DNA of 60,000 nt, taken from NCBI RefSeq assembly GCF_037975245.1, contig NC_092572.1, positions 14,204,269-14,264,268 of the forward strand. The letters are read 5' to 3'. The notes below the pieces were generated by a model. That model was not told the DNA's origin and ran no database searches. It saw only the letters and a program-made list of their open reading frames with translations. Shown piece after piece: positions 1 through 10,795 of the stretch. Position numbers and translations under genes: made by a program. The stretch is from Apostichopus japonicus (taxonomy: Eukaryota > Echinodermata > Holothuroidea > Aspidochirotida > Stichopodidae). The stretch's first letter is position 1; each line of letters begins with the position of its first letter.

Positions 1-57
1 AAGCGGCTTTCCTGACTGAGATGGATAAGTTAATATTTTTTTTTCAAAATTTTATAG

Positions 58-118
58 CTTCAACACCACGACAGGTCTACAGAAAAAACTACTTGACGAT
101 AAAGAGACACTTATTGAG
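58..118 (+). CDS. Gene A tail exon 1 (coiled coil, 21 residues)
   Basis: This is an internal exon with acceptor TTTATAG and donor GAG|GTTTGT. It enters in phase 2 and leaves in phase 0. With the split first codon (Arg in the gene B equivalent) it encodes 21 residues, including GLQKKLLDDKETLIE, rich in Leu, Lys, Asp and Glu. Hydrophobic residues at 13 (Leu) and 20 (Ile) fit the heptad register of the later tail exons. The gene B equivalent at 27239 is exactly seven residues shorter. It should follow the transmembrane and juxtamembrane exons, which are off the left edge. Confidence 0.7.
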
Positions 119-1052
119 GTTTGTCGATAGGTTAACATAAACGTTTACATTATGTAAACATACATTGGGTAGTAATAACGAAAAAATTATAATCGATATA
201 AAAAATAGTACAATATCAACAACGTTTAGCTTTTGGTGTTTGATCTGAGAAAAAATGGAAAGAAGGAAAAAACTTTTGCAAACATTTATGCAATGCTGGG
301 TAAAGAAATATTAACAACAGATATTAAAATACAATCAGTCATTACCGAGTAAAACAGAACTAACATGTTCAGGTAAGAAACAAATGTCAATCGTGTACAG
401 ATATAAATAATAAATTAGTGGTTCCATTAAATAATGAATAAAACTTCAAGAAACAATTTTAAAATAAAATCAGAATATCGTCAAATATAATCATACAATT
501 ATAACTTTAAATTGTTAAATTTACTTTAAATTAAAGAGGAATAGAAGCTTGTTATTACAATTTTACATTAGGAGGTTACAGGAAGTGCATACAGAAAACG
601 ATGGAACATTACTTCATTCCTTCACTTATGGACGTCAAAAGTCGAAGTTAATAACAATACAGCAAAAACAAAATCTGGAAATAAAGTGTAAAGGAAAAAA
701 ATACAATGTGTTATTGAATTTTCTAATGTCTAATTTGACACTTAACTGCGTCTAAGTATGTTTCTCTAGCAAAAATGTGATTTAAATAGTATCAAGAATG
801 ATATAAATAACAAATAACTTTAATGAATGAATTAGAGGCAAAATCCTTGCGGATGTGTTATCACAACATGGAAAGTGAAGAGAAACATTAGTCTACGAAC
901 AAAAGGTAAGACGAAGCGACGAAAAAGGGCAGGGCATCAGGAGTTATTTTTGATTTGACAATTGACAGGTTATTATGTATTTTTATACTAGATGTCTATA
1001 TAATAAATCTCATTTAGAAGGGACTAATATTGTATTCTTGGTTTCTAAGTAG
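119..1052. other. Gene A intron with a conserved optional ORF
   Basis: This is AT-rich intron. The only candidate coding part is 582-755: after a TTACAG acceptor, a phase-0 frame runs 57 codons to a stop. The gene B equivalent (28365-28469) is also open from the same acceptor, for 34 codons. The pyrimidine tract before the acceptor is poor, and both copies being open could simply reflect recent duplication. It could be an alternative last exon giving a short-tailed isoform. Confidence 0.3.
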
Positions 1053-1094
1053 CCATAAGACTGAGAAATCAAAGACCTTTCAGACAAATTTCAA
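1053..1094 (+). pseudogene. Gene A 14-codon coiled-coil exon, broken
   Basis: It is homologous to the intact 14-codon exon at 32634-32675 and keeps acceptor AAGTAG and donor CAA|GTGAGT. The phase-0 frame has two stop codons (codons 2 and 4). The later residues EIKDLSDKFQ still resemble the coiled-coil pattern. If spliced in, it would truncate the gene A tail; it is either skipped or marks gene A as decaying. Confidence 0.65.
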
Positions 1095-1568
1095 GTGAGT
1101 GTGACAAAACTGTGATGAATTTATAGGACAAAATAAGTAACTAAATTTGTTTTTTGTTATATAGACTTTGAATTCAATTTTTGATGATTGATATATCAAT
1201 ATAACTTCCGTAAATTGACAATGATTGTTTTATAATTATTATTGATTTAAGAAGAAAATCCAACCAAACAGTTGTAAGATTCAATCGTTCTTTTTAAATG
1301 TTTTCTTAATTATTACAAGGCTAAGACGATTGGGTTTCGATTGATTCTTTATCATAATAAACGATTAGCTCTACCATAATTTATGAAAGTTAATGTGGTT
1401 AGATCAGCGACATTCCTTGACAATACTTAAGTTCTGTATAAGCAGCTATATTATGACGATATATAAATGATTGCAAATTGTATTTATGGCTTAAAATGTA
1501 TTATTCCAATTATGGAATATATAAAATATTTATATTTTGTTTATATTCGTTCCTATAACTACGAGTGG

Positions 1569-1631
1569 AAAGCAAATGATAAGCATAAAGCAGATAAGAA
1601 AGATCTGACGGCACAGATTACGACACTAAAG
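1569..1631 (+). pseudogene. Gene A array exon 1, splice sites lost
   Basis: It aligns over all 63 nt with the other array exons and its 21 codons are open (KANDKHKADKKDL, then TAQITTLK). The acceptor TAG has become TGG and the donor GT has become GC. It is therefore probably not spliced, although GC donors can work and an AG two bases inside the exon could be used out of frame. The open frame continues into the intron by chance. Confidence 0.6.
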
Positions 1632-2112
1632 GCATTTCTTCATAAAAAGTCATTTGAAGAATGCAAGCAGTCAACTTCAATTAATCACGAGAATACAAAT
1701 AACACATGAATTCCTATTTCTTGTATTTTAAGCACCATTAAACAAACCCATGTATGTGTAAATCAGTTATATTTTGTTGATAGTATAAAAAGCATACTTC
1801 CATAGATTCAACCATATCGGAAAAGTTTCCAAACCTTTTTTGGTAGATATTTCCTTCATCAAAATCAATTTGAACGATTTGAGATTAGGTAAATCACTAC
1901 AAAAACAACAGATAAGCCATAAATTATGAAAATGAATGTGCTTAGATAAAAGAGAAAGCTTGGCATTGTTAAAGTTTCTGTATAAGTAGCTATATCATGA
2001 CGATATATAAATGATTGCAAAATGTGTCTATGGCTTTAAATGTATTATTCCAATTATGGAATATATAAAATATTTATATTTTATTTATATTCGTTCCTAT
2101 AACTACGAGTAG

Positions 2113-2175
2113 GAAGCAAATGTGAAGCATGAAGCGGATAAGACGGGTCTGACGGAACAGATTAGGACACTAACG
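2113..2175 (+). CDS. Gene A array exon 2 (three heptads)
   Basis: A 63-nt exon, phase 0 on both sides, with acceptor GAGTAG and donor ACG|GTATTT. It encodes 21 residues, EANVKHEADKTGL followed by TEQIRTLT. Leu13 and Leu20 lie at heptad d positions, His6 takes the first d, and Ile17 sits at a. Gly12 replaces Asp relative to its neighbours. Confidence 0.7.
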
Positions 2176-2529
2176 GTATTTATTCTTTAATAAGTCATTT
2201 GAAGAATGCAAGAAGTTAAGTTAAATTAATCACGAGAATACAAATAACACAGGAATTCCTATTTCTTGTATTTTAAGCACCATGAAACAAACCCATGTAT
2301 GTGTAAATCAGTAATATTTTGAACAACAGATAAGCCATAAATTATGAAAATGAATGTGCTTAGATAAAAGAGAAAGCTTGGCATTGTTAAAGTTTCTGTA
2401 TAAGCAGCTATATCATGACGATATATAAATGATTGCAATTTGTGTCTATGGCTTTAATGTATTATTTCATCGATGAAATATATAAAATATTTATATTTTG
2501 TTTATATTCGTTCCTATAACTTCGAGTAG

Positions 2530-2592
2530 GAAGCAAATGATAAGCATAAAGCGGATAAGACGGATCTGACGGAACAGATTAGGACACTAACG
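2530..2592 (+). CDS. Gene A array exon 3 (three heptads)
   Basis: A 63-nt phase 0-0 exon with acceptor GAGTAG and donor ACG|GTATTT. It reads EANDKHKADKTDL then TEQIRTLT, with the same heptad layout as the neighbouring copies. It differs from exon 2 by three residues (Asp4, Lys7 and Asp12). Confidence 0.7.
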
Positions 2593-2939
2593 GTATTTAT
2601 TCTTTAATAAGTCATTTGAAGAATGCCAGAAGTTAAGTTAAATCAATCATTCCTATTTCTTGTATTTTAAGCACCATGAAACAAACCCATGTATGTGTAA
2701 ATCAGTTATATTTTGAACAACAGATAAGCCATACCATAAATTATGCAAATGAATGTGCTTAGATAAAAGAGAAAGCTTGGCATTGTTAAAGTTTCTGTAT
2801 AAGCAGCTATATCATGACGATATATAAATGATTGCAATTTGTGTCTATACCTTTAAATGTATTATTCCAATTATGTAATACATAAAATATTTATATTTTG
2901 TTTATATTCGTTCCTATAACTACGAGTAGGAAGCAAATG

Positions 2940-3002
2940 ATAAGCATGAAGCGGATAAGACGGATCTGACGGAACAGATTAGGACACTAACGGTATTTAT
3001 TC
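2940..3002 (+). CDS. Gene A array exon 4 (three heptads)
   Basis: A 63-nt phase 0-0 exon with acceptor GAGTAG and donor ACG|GTATTT. It differs from exon 3 by one residue (Glu7 for Lys7). It is the last complete unit of the copy A array. Confidence 0.7.
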
Positions 3003-4525
3003 TTTAATAAGTCATTTGAAGCATGCAAGAAGTTAAATTAAATTAATCATTAGAATACAAATAACACAGGAATTCCTATTTCTTGTATTTTAAGCACCAT
3101 GAAACAAACCCATGTATGTGTCAATCAGTTATATTTGTGTTAATATTATACAACGCATGCTTCAATAGATTCAATTGTATCGGATAAGTTTCCAAACGTT
3201 CTGTGTAGATATGTCCTCAATCAGAATTAATTGGAACGATTGGAGATGACGTAATTCACTACAAGAGCAACCGATAAGCTATACCATACTTTATGAAAAT
3301 GAATGTGGTAAGATAAAACCATGCAAAGCAACCCATACATTGTTAAAAGTATATATATCAAACTTGTATCGGATAATTTGTTTTTTATACGTTCATTTAT
3401 AATATGTGGAAATTATGTCACAGATGAAAATTGTTTCGAGGAAAATACAAATATAAACTAAAGGATAATTGATTAACTAAACATTACGGTACTTTAATGT
3501 ATTGTTTATACTCATCAACACATCTATGTGTAGACCAATTTACAGAAACGGAAAGTCAAGAATAATTTGAACACTAGTTCAGACTGACCTCATAAAATTT
3601 TGAAAGTGAACTGATTTAAATTTCAGAGAAAAAAAAACAAAATATACAAATGCTTTAAGTACTCAGAATTTTATTAAGTTTATTGAATGAATTGGTGTTG
3701 TTTATAATTTGTTTTTCTTGCTAAATGTCCATTAAATAAATTTCATGATAAATGAGAGTAATATACATAATTTTTTTTTTATCTTACTAGCACACAGGTG
3801 CGGCCGAGATAGTGTGACACTAACGGTATTTATTCTTTAATGATTTATTTGATAACATCATATTAGATAAATGAACAAACATGAAAACTCAATTGTTTAG
3901 CAAGTGCGAGGATAAATATTTCATAAAATAAACAATCGTAATAACTCAATTGAGTGTCGTCTATACATATACATACAAAGGGAACGCTAGAAGCTGAGTG
4001 TATTGTTTGTTTTTTTTTGATAATTTTAACGATAAAGTATATTTTAGTTTGATTTGATTAATATTCACATCTCACTGGTAAATTAGTTCAATTTGTTTAC
4101 ATCCATCGATAAGATACTTCATGAAGTACCCATAACTTAGATGTAGTTTCGATTTGTCATAACGTTGAAGAAATACATCCCTTAAAACTGATATACATGG
4201 TAAAAGGGTGCACCGAAACAGATTTATAATAAGTTTATGAGGATTTTATTTTAAATCTACAGGAACAATTATTTGTTTAAACATGCTAAAGGAAAGTGCA
4301 ACAAATATAGAATGATTCCCCTAATTAAAACAAAATCTTAATTAAATAAAAAATGTGACTCAGAAAAAAAGAAACAGACCTTGAATCGTCTCAGATTGGC
4401 ATTGCCTGCTGTGTGGCTTCAAATTCATTTGAGTATTTACTTATCCGTAACTATTTTTATTTCTATTTAAAAAATATATATATATATGAATATATAACCC
4501 TTTGAAAAATTACAGGGCTGTGCAG
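3003..4525. other. Gene A intron
   Basis: It holds the truncated fifth array unit (to about 3330). At 3812-3845 a stray piece of the array unit (GACACTAACGGTATTTATTC) stands outside the array, probably a recombination remnant. The second 14-codon exon present in gene B at 39267 has no intact equivalent here; the aligned region near 3770 is a poly-T tract. Confidence 0.6.
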
Positions 4526-4558
4526 AGTGACAATAGAAAGAAATCCACGACCATAAAG
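4526..4558 (+). CDS. Gene A penultimate tail exon
   Basis: Using the acceptor CTGTGCAG, it is a 33-nt phase 0-0 exon encoding SDNRKKSTTIK with donor AAG|GTATTT. A competing acceptor TTACAG ten bases upstream would start the exon at 4516. From a phase-0 donor that would give four residues and a stop (GCAE). Both acceptors are conserved in gene B. The downstream choice keeps the frame into the terminal exon. Confidence 0.55.
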
Positions 4559-5119
4559 GTATTTAACCTTATTCCTAACTTGCTAAATTGTTACATAATG
4601 TATTTAATTTATTAAAAGTAAGACAATTAATTACGATATAATGTTAGTGAATTTTATCAGTCACTTAATTTACTTATTGCAACGTTGTTAGTGTGGACAT
4701 TTTAAATCCTACTATATTTTCAACTTTATGTAGAAAACGATATATGTTATAATTGTAAACGTCATTTAGAGTATTATCATAAAAATGCAACGATGAGTGT
4801 TGCAGTAAATAGATGAGTGAATGGTTGAGATCTGATTTGAAGTTGTCACTATTTTTGTAACACGAAACACCGAAACAAGGAAAATGCAAAGTTTATTATA
4901 GTGTGCTTGGTTTAATACAAAAGAAACGATTTAGCTTAACCTGAGAATATGCTACTAATATCTATTACAATTTGTAATAAATATAAATCAAGAACAGACA
5001 GTCAGTTGCTCAAATGATTAAAAACTTAAAAAGGATGAATTCCTCGAAACGATCCAACGTGGCAGGGTATCTTTTTTTTTCAAACCACTCCAAACTACTA
5101 CTGGTTCTTTTTACTTTAG

Positions 5120-5173
5120 GTACGCCGTATATATGCCCAACATTATGGAAACGAGATCATCGAGCTTTTCTGA
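5120..5173 (+). CDS. Gene A terminal exon, tyrosine tail
   Basis: After acceptor TTACTTTAG the phase-0 frame reads VRRIYAQHYGNEIIELF and stops at TGA. The peptide has two tyrosines; YGNE fits the general YxN pattern bound by Grb2-type SH2 domains when phosphorylated. The exon is identical at nucleotide level in gene B (42542-42595). Any role in signalling is inference. Confidence 0.65.
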   Translation, partial: VRRIYAQHYGNEIIELF

Positions 5174-8100
5174 CTATATTCAATGTCACGTGACACGACG
5201 TCAGCATTTACTATCGATCTGATTTATTGGCTTCGGCAATTGCAGACTGTGCATACCGCGCATGTATGTCATCAAAGTCCATGAACCTCTTTTCCAGAAA
5301 ATTAAATTGCAATTTATCCATATCAGTTTCAGTAACCCAGTTTTAAATACATGACTTGTTTTACTCTACGCTCCATTACTACCCTCGGGCGTTTCATTTC
5401 ATTTTAGTATCCATCCAACCCATGGACAGAAAATTTTCCGCCAATATTTCAATCCACCGTCACAATTTTTCTAATATTTCACATTCACACAGAAATCGAT
5501 TCCTCAACCATCCTTCAGTTTACATGTAGTTGAAGTAGTTGTTGATGGCTATCGTGTGTGTGCATTTTTATATTACTTTTGTATTCGTCGAAGTTGAACA
5601 CGAAGAAAGTTCAACAAAACCTTTGTGAACACACTAATTTAAGCCTTAATATGAAAAATATAATTGATTATAATAATTGTTTTACGTAAATAACATGATC
5701 TGAAGAAATTATGAGCATTGAGCATTAACATAACACTACGGACCATAATTATTAGTCACACACAATCTGTCTATTACACATTTTTTATTTCATTGCTTCA
5801 TCATTTTCATATGCTTCTGCCTATCATTTTTTTATCTAGTTTTAGTATCTCAATGCAATGCTTTATCAAACTTATTGGATTAATATGAAACGAATCTACA
5901 AAAACCTATTTGAAGCAAAATGCCTTCTAGTTCTCATCGTTTCTCCTTCGAAGTAGAGAAAGTCTCCAAGGCAATATCTTTTCTAAACAGATATGTTAAT
6001 TTTTCAGAGAGTACATCATGCTTTAGCGTATGTGTCATTTAACATTAATGGCGTTGATATTATAAACTATAGCAATGTAATCACGCAATTCTTGGAACAC
6101 TGAACGAAATATGTAAGTTTATTATTATTTGTTTCATTGTAACTCTCTACCAAAGTTGTCATATTTGACCACCAAACTTAAAACTAGATCAAGCTACCTT
6201 ACCTCAGTAACGCGATCTCGTAATGTAGCCTTCAAGCAATTACGATTAATACAGGAAAAGTTCAAACATGTTTCATATTATACGATACGAATATGTTCAG
6301 AAACAAATAACATATATAAATATCAATACACAAGTATACCGTCTACCCAGACAAAATTATAGCCTCTCCCGGTAATATATACCCTAGGCCTGTCTACACG
6401 ACATATATACTATACTGTGATCGACGCCCTATTTGCTAACGCCTAAAACCGCCGTCTACTCTGCCTAGATGCTCAGAGTGAAGTGAAGTTTCTAAACCTC
6501 GTGTTTCATTTCATTTGCCCATTCCACCTGGAAGCAATGCTTGCAATTAGGGGCATGTGTTTCAAATATTCCTCCTTTGTAAGAGACCTTTTGTTTTATT
6601 TAGCGCGCCTCGCTCCCTAACAATACGTTTTGGCATTTACTCTTGAATACGCTACAAACACCTTGCATATTATGCTAATTAGTCTATGACCAGTGGAAAT
6701 AACCCTATACGTGTCATTTTAACCGTCACAATGTGTATGGCTAAGATAATTATATTCAATCATTTATTCAGAGTGAGATTGGTCTACATTGTCCTTGCTA
6801 TCAAGTAGTACCAGACTATCTCGCTTTAATTTATCAACACTTTGGGGTTTGTAATAATTCCGACATGGCAAACATAATAAAATCTTTTTTGCCAATACAT
6901 ATATGGAATACTCGCTACTGAACAGTAATCTGATTATGAGTAATTGGTGGAATCATTCAGACGTTGTAATGGAATAATATGGACCGCAAAATGGTGTACG
7001 AAACCCTACCGAATCTCTCACGGATTAGTTATTGCAATGAAATTACACAGTTACAACATTAAATTAAGAAACCTCGACAATGATGGTTTTAGAAATAATG
7101 CATAAATCATTCCAAAACATTGGATGCACTTTTCATGACTAAGGTAATGGGGCGATATTTTGTTCCTAAAACGACTGTATTCAGTGTATCGTAAATCAAG
7201 CTAGATCATTTTGTACTTAGCACAAGAGAGTGGTACGTTTTGTTACAAAGTGTTGAACGTATCAAAAGAATAATCGAGCTACAGAAAATAAGCATTGCTT
7301 CTAAAAATGACACATGAACATGTTTCTTTTTATATATTTACATATGTATTTTAAAGTATGAATTATCGTTATGCAATTTTACTGTGCTTTACATTTGTAA
7401 ATATATCACAGAATTTTAATGTGAGAATAGGTTTGGGCCTTACAAGTACTGCTGCCACGCCCAGTATATTATTGGTACTGCCCGTGATCTTTTCATGTTC
7501 GAAAACTTAACGTATATAATTTATAGCTTTTCATGTAACTAATTTTAACAGTTACATGTTGGATAAAGTAGAAAACTGTTACTTGTCAATATTTAGCCAA
7601 TGACATTTTCCATGGGATGATAATTATCACATTTTATTACGTGGCAGCGCTTAAACTAGAATGGTGTAATTGGGGACTTTCATGAAAATTCATGAACTTT
7701 CATGATCTTCAAATCTTCAGTTGAACATCTTATTGAATATTTCTCTTCTGATATAGAAATAAAGCAAACTTGTATCGATTCATTCCATCAGAATAAACGG
7801 TTTAATATAGACATCATATTTTGTTTCAGCAAGCCATGGTGCCGTGATGCTTGTCAACATATTCTATTGAGTATGATAAATGAAATCTACCGTTTAAACT
7901 ATATTTGTAATTCTTTCAGATGTGTTCAATTATTAAGTTTATAAGGAACATTTCAGCGAAATTGAATAAACAGTAAAAGCTACAGTTACATAATACTTAT
8001 GTTAAAATATTTCCCTTCTGTGTAAGATTTTTGGTTTACAACGGTGATGAAAATATGCTTCATGACTGGAAAATATTCGTCATGTATCCACCTCTCTGAA

Positions 8101-9795
8101 CATTTCCAACCACCTAATCCTTCCAACCCTCATACCCCTCCCACTCGTTTCACTCCTCCCACACATGAAATAGTAACCTCGTTTTAATTTCAATACTTTC
8201 TGCATTTATCTGACGCATTAGCAGTACATTTGACTTCATAATCGACGTCTATGTTATCTGTAAAAAAAATTGAGGACAAACCCGTCTGCAAAAATATCAT
8301 GAAGTAGACCAAATTTTAACATCGACTAAAGAAAGGAACATCAAGAGCCCTTTATGAAACTAACAATGCAATAAATAAATGATTAACCGTAAGAAAAACT
8401 AAACAAAGTAGAAGCGCCCGTATGCACGACTGTTGAGTCAGACATAAACGTTTATTGTTCCGTATGTCATAAAATCCAACAGAAAGGTCACAAAGCTTGA
8501 AATACAACCGCACTTGAACTCAATCAAGTGGTCAGTCTAGCTCTAATAACTAATGCCTATTGCGTTTATTCCCATGCATGTCTCGTGGTTTGGGATTCCG
8601 GAGGAAACATTCTAGCCCAGCTTCACAGCGGTCCACAAACGATACTTCCACACTGTGCAAACACAAATGGCAGTGTGTGCGCTTGGGCATACACACATTC
8701 CCCATTCTTATTACACATTCTAATGATATGGAGGGTAACAAGACAGCTCGGCCCCAAAAATTCACCATAAGCGACGGCCATGCTCCAATTGAAATTTGCA
8801 TGTAGATTATGTCCACAACGTCACTTCCTGACTGGTGGGGCAATCTTGAATCCATTCACTGATCCTTGCACTAATCCTTGGGAACGTACATGTTTTTTTT
8901 TTTTTTTTACGCAGTTCATAACGTGACTAAATAACGTTAGCAACGTGAATGTTAACAATCGGTTGAGATCGGTAATCTTAAATAACTGGACGTAATCTCC
9001 CTCAGTGCAATAGCGCAGTTTGCTAAACAATTCTTATTATAAAGAATATTCTAAGCACCTAGCTACAATATCTACGATCAGGCGCCGTGGTATTAGAAAC
9101 AAACCGACTTGATTGATATAAGTTAATAAAATAACGTACCGTAAGTAGACGTCCTGTATGAGATTTTGTCAAAGAGCGCCACGCTGCATGTTACCATCAG
9201 CCTCTTTAATACTAGCCTTAGCATTGGCTTAAGCTTACTCGTGCGAGAATATACTACTTCAGAGAACATCGCGTTTGAGTTGCGGTCACCAGCCTTCCGG
9301 ACACCGAAAAGCTCAACTCTTTGAAAAAAGGCCAGGTACACGATTGCTTACTTCATAGTGAGCAACTTCAGAGGATAACGGGAATTTCCCGGCAAAGAAT
9401 TACAACTTTCCTTAAAAGCTGTAAACAGTCAATACAGCATATACAACAACAAATAGCAAATAGCTATCAAAAGTTAAAATACTACGCAAGTTCGGTTACA
9501 AGACATTATATTGTTGACGTCTGACAGGTCTCCCAGTTGCAACACTTACTGTTGCATTTACCGCGATATATATTAGTAATCCGGCATAAAAGCATATATA
9601 TTTCAAACATGTTTTACTTAAGGCCTATCAGCACCTTGCCACACGCAAGTTTCAATTGGAGTCCGAGATGGCTCTGTGTGTAGATTTTCCGTAATTAACA
9701 TTAGGGAAGTCGGCTTCTCTAAAAAAACAAGAAGAAGCAGGATCGATAAAACATTATAAACGCCAATTAAAATTACATTAGATGACACCTAAATA
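5174..9795. other. Gene A 3' UTR and downstream flank
   Basis: No further exon of the receptor is evident. 5174-6290 is almost identical to 42596-43650, much more alike than the introns upstream. Small open frames here (for example 6129-6362) are preserved only because the DNA is similar. 8028-8400 is a dispersed block related to the 5' flanks of genes D and E. A minus-strand frame at 8821-9341 corresponds to one in copy B, but has a stop and a 1-nt insertion. Confidence 0.5.
8028..8400. repeat. Dispersed 5'-flank block, copy 1
   Basis: One of four related blocks (others at 48690-49035, 52380-52700 and 54250-54560). Shared features are a C-rich stretch of CCACC/CCTTCC type, GACGCATTAGCAGTACA-like text, an AAATCCGTC/AACCCGTC motif, and a CTTCATGAAACTAATAATG-like end. 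Two copies lie about 2 kb upstream of signal-peptide exons. This one is inside the 850 bp that copy B lacks. Confidence 0.6.
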
Positions 9796-9860
9796 AAACA
9801 AACTGTTAGCAAACTGCTTATCCACTAGAGAGCCTGTATTATATAATGTGTAAAAATAAG

Positions 9861-9903
9861 TTGGCCTGACGTTTCGATCCTAGCAGGATCTTCTTCAGAG
9901 GCT
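9861..9903 (-). ncRNA. Hammerhead-ribozyme-like motif
   Basis: On the minus strand the order is GCCT, CTGAAGA, an extra A, GATCC-TGCTA-GGATC, GAAAC, GTC, AGGC. This matches the hammerhead layout: stem I (GCCT/AGGC), CUGANGA core, stem II hairpin, GAAA, a minimal stem III and the cleavage GUC. The extra A after the core is irregular, and a stem III of ACGT would need a dimer. Similar motifs are known at the ends of Penelope-like and related retroelements. It lies about 180 bp downstream of a retrotransposon coding end. Confidence 0.4.
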
Positions 9904-10083
9904 AAATGTCCCTTCTGTTACTGTTACTCACACTATCCTCAAAATACAAACTGACAAAGTATAACAAAGGTACAAAGTATGACAAAAAAAATGTTACAAG
10001 TAAATGAATAATAATAAGAAAAAGTGTGGGGGAGAAGAATTTTTTTTTTTTTAACAAAGACGTGGCCCGAATTTTAGACTAAA

Positions 10084-10347
10084 TCATAAAATTTTATACG
10101 AAAGAAGGTAACGCTTTAAATTACGTTTGAATGAGGATAAATTATTAACTGAATGCAATGCAGTTGGTACGCAATTCCAATAAGAAATAGCGGAGTATTT
10201 GACAAAATGTTGACTACTAGCAAGAGAATAAAGGGGAACGGAAAGTAAATTTTCATTGCGGGTATTGTAAGCATGAAAACAATTATTTGATAAAAAAAAA
10301 TAGGAGAAGCTACTTGGTACTTTGTATATGTTTAATGTACAAAACAT
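10084..10347 (-). mobile_element. Non-LTR retrotransposon, C-terminal fragment
   Basis: An 87-codon minus-strand frame carries the usual C-terminal signature of CR1/L2/Jockey-type ORF2 proteins: HAYNTRNENLL, then YWNCVPTALHS, then a final SFKRNLKRYLL. The reverse transcriptase and endonuclease parts are missing, as expected of a 5'-truncated insertion. Downstream sequence on the same strand reaches at least the hammerhead-like motif at 9861-9903. Confidence 0.7.
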
Positions 10348-10795
10348 ATGCTTCGTGATACTGGGTTAGATTTGTATTGTTTTGAAAATGTATTTACTTA
10401 TAAGATAGATTGAACAGTTTAACCAGACCGTATAACGATTATCCTTAAAATTCTTCTTCTTCTTTGTTTGATATATGTATGCGTGACCAGCCAAAACATT
10501 TTAAACTATAATGACTATCACAATATTATTAAATAATGCAAAATGACAACATTTTACACATTTATTTGATTTATGTATCTGTTTAGTGTACATAAAAAAA
10601 TAATTCATGATTGCTGAGTTAGATTTGCATTGTTTTGAAAATGTATATTCTTATAAGATATATTTAACAGTTTAAGCATACCGAATAAAATGATTCGTAA
10701 GGTTCCTTTTTTTTTTGGTATATGTATCCGTGATGAGCTGAAACGTTTTAAAATATCATGAATATTACAATATTATTAAATAATACAAAATGGTC
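10319..10795. repeat. Tandem duplication of about 245 bp
   Basis: 10319-10550 and 10565-10795 are diverged direct copies. Both contain GTTAGATTTG(T/C)ATTGTTTTG, a TTATAAGATA motif, an AACAGTTTAA motif and CAATATTATTAAATAAT. No coding sequence is seen in either. Confidence 0.75.

Larger units (their letters stand above)
1370..3330 (+). repeat. Tandem array of 400-545 bp units with mini-exons, copy A
   Basis: The unit recurs with starts near 1373, 1914, 2330, 2725 and 3270. Each complete unit has a conserved intron block (TTATGAAAATGAATGTG, then TATATCATGACGATATATAA), an acceptor CTACGAGTAG, a 63-nt exon, and a donor ACG|GTATTT followed by ATTCTTTAATAA. The fifth unit is only a 5' stub. Units 2 to 4 are very alike, which points to recent unequal exchange or conversion. 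Confidence 0.9.
1..9795. repeat. Segmental duplication, copy A
   Basis: This stretch is homologous, in the same orientation, to 27181-45700. Landmarks found in order in both are the first tail exon, the mini-exon array, the SDN exon, the terminal tyrosine exon and a long 3' flank. Copy A lacks the THAP transposon insertion of copy B and has a much shorter array. It carries about 430 bp (6299-6735) and 850 bp (7890-8740) that copy B lacks. It begins inside an intron, so the 5' exons of gene A lie outside the window. Confidence 0.9.

Noticed and set aside
1467-1709. Continuous 80-codon frame through gene A array exon 1
   Set aside because: The coding-like part is only the 63-nt exon; the rest is intron that happens to lack stops.
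3780-3845. Exon-like piece ending ACTAACG|GTATTT in the gene A intron
   Set aside because: It is a fragment of the array unit joined to unrelated sequence; no frame gives a phase-compatible exon.
6129-6362. Open frame also found at 43494-43676
   Set aside because: It is shared only because the two segments are nearly identical at DNA level. The frame diverges where an indel starts, and there is no splice or domain support.
8528-8860. Three overlapping open frames on both strands
   Set aside because: Mutually overlapping, no recognised domain, partly repeat-derived; chance frames.
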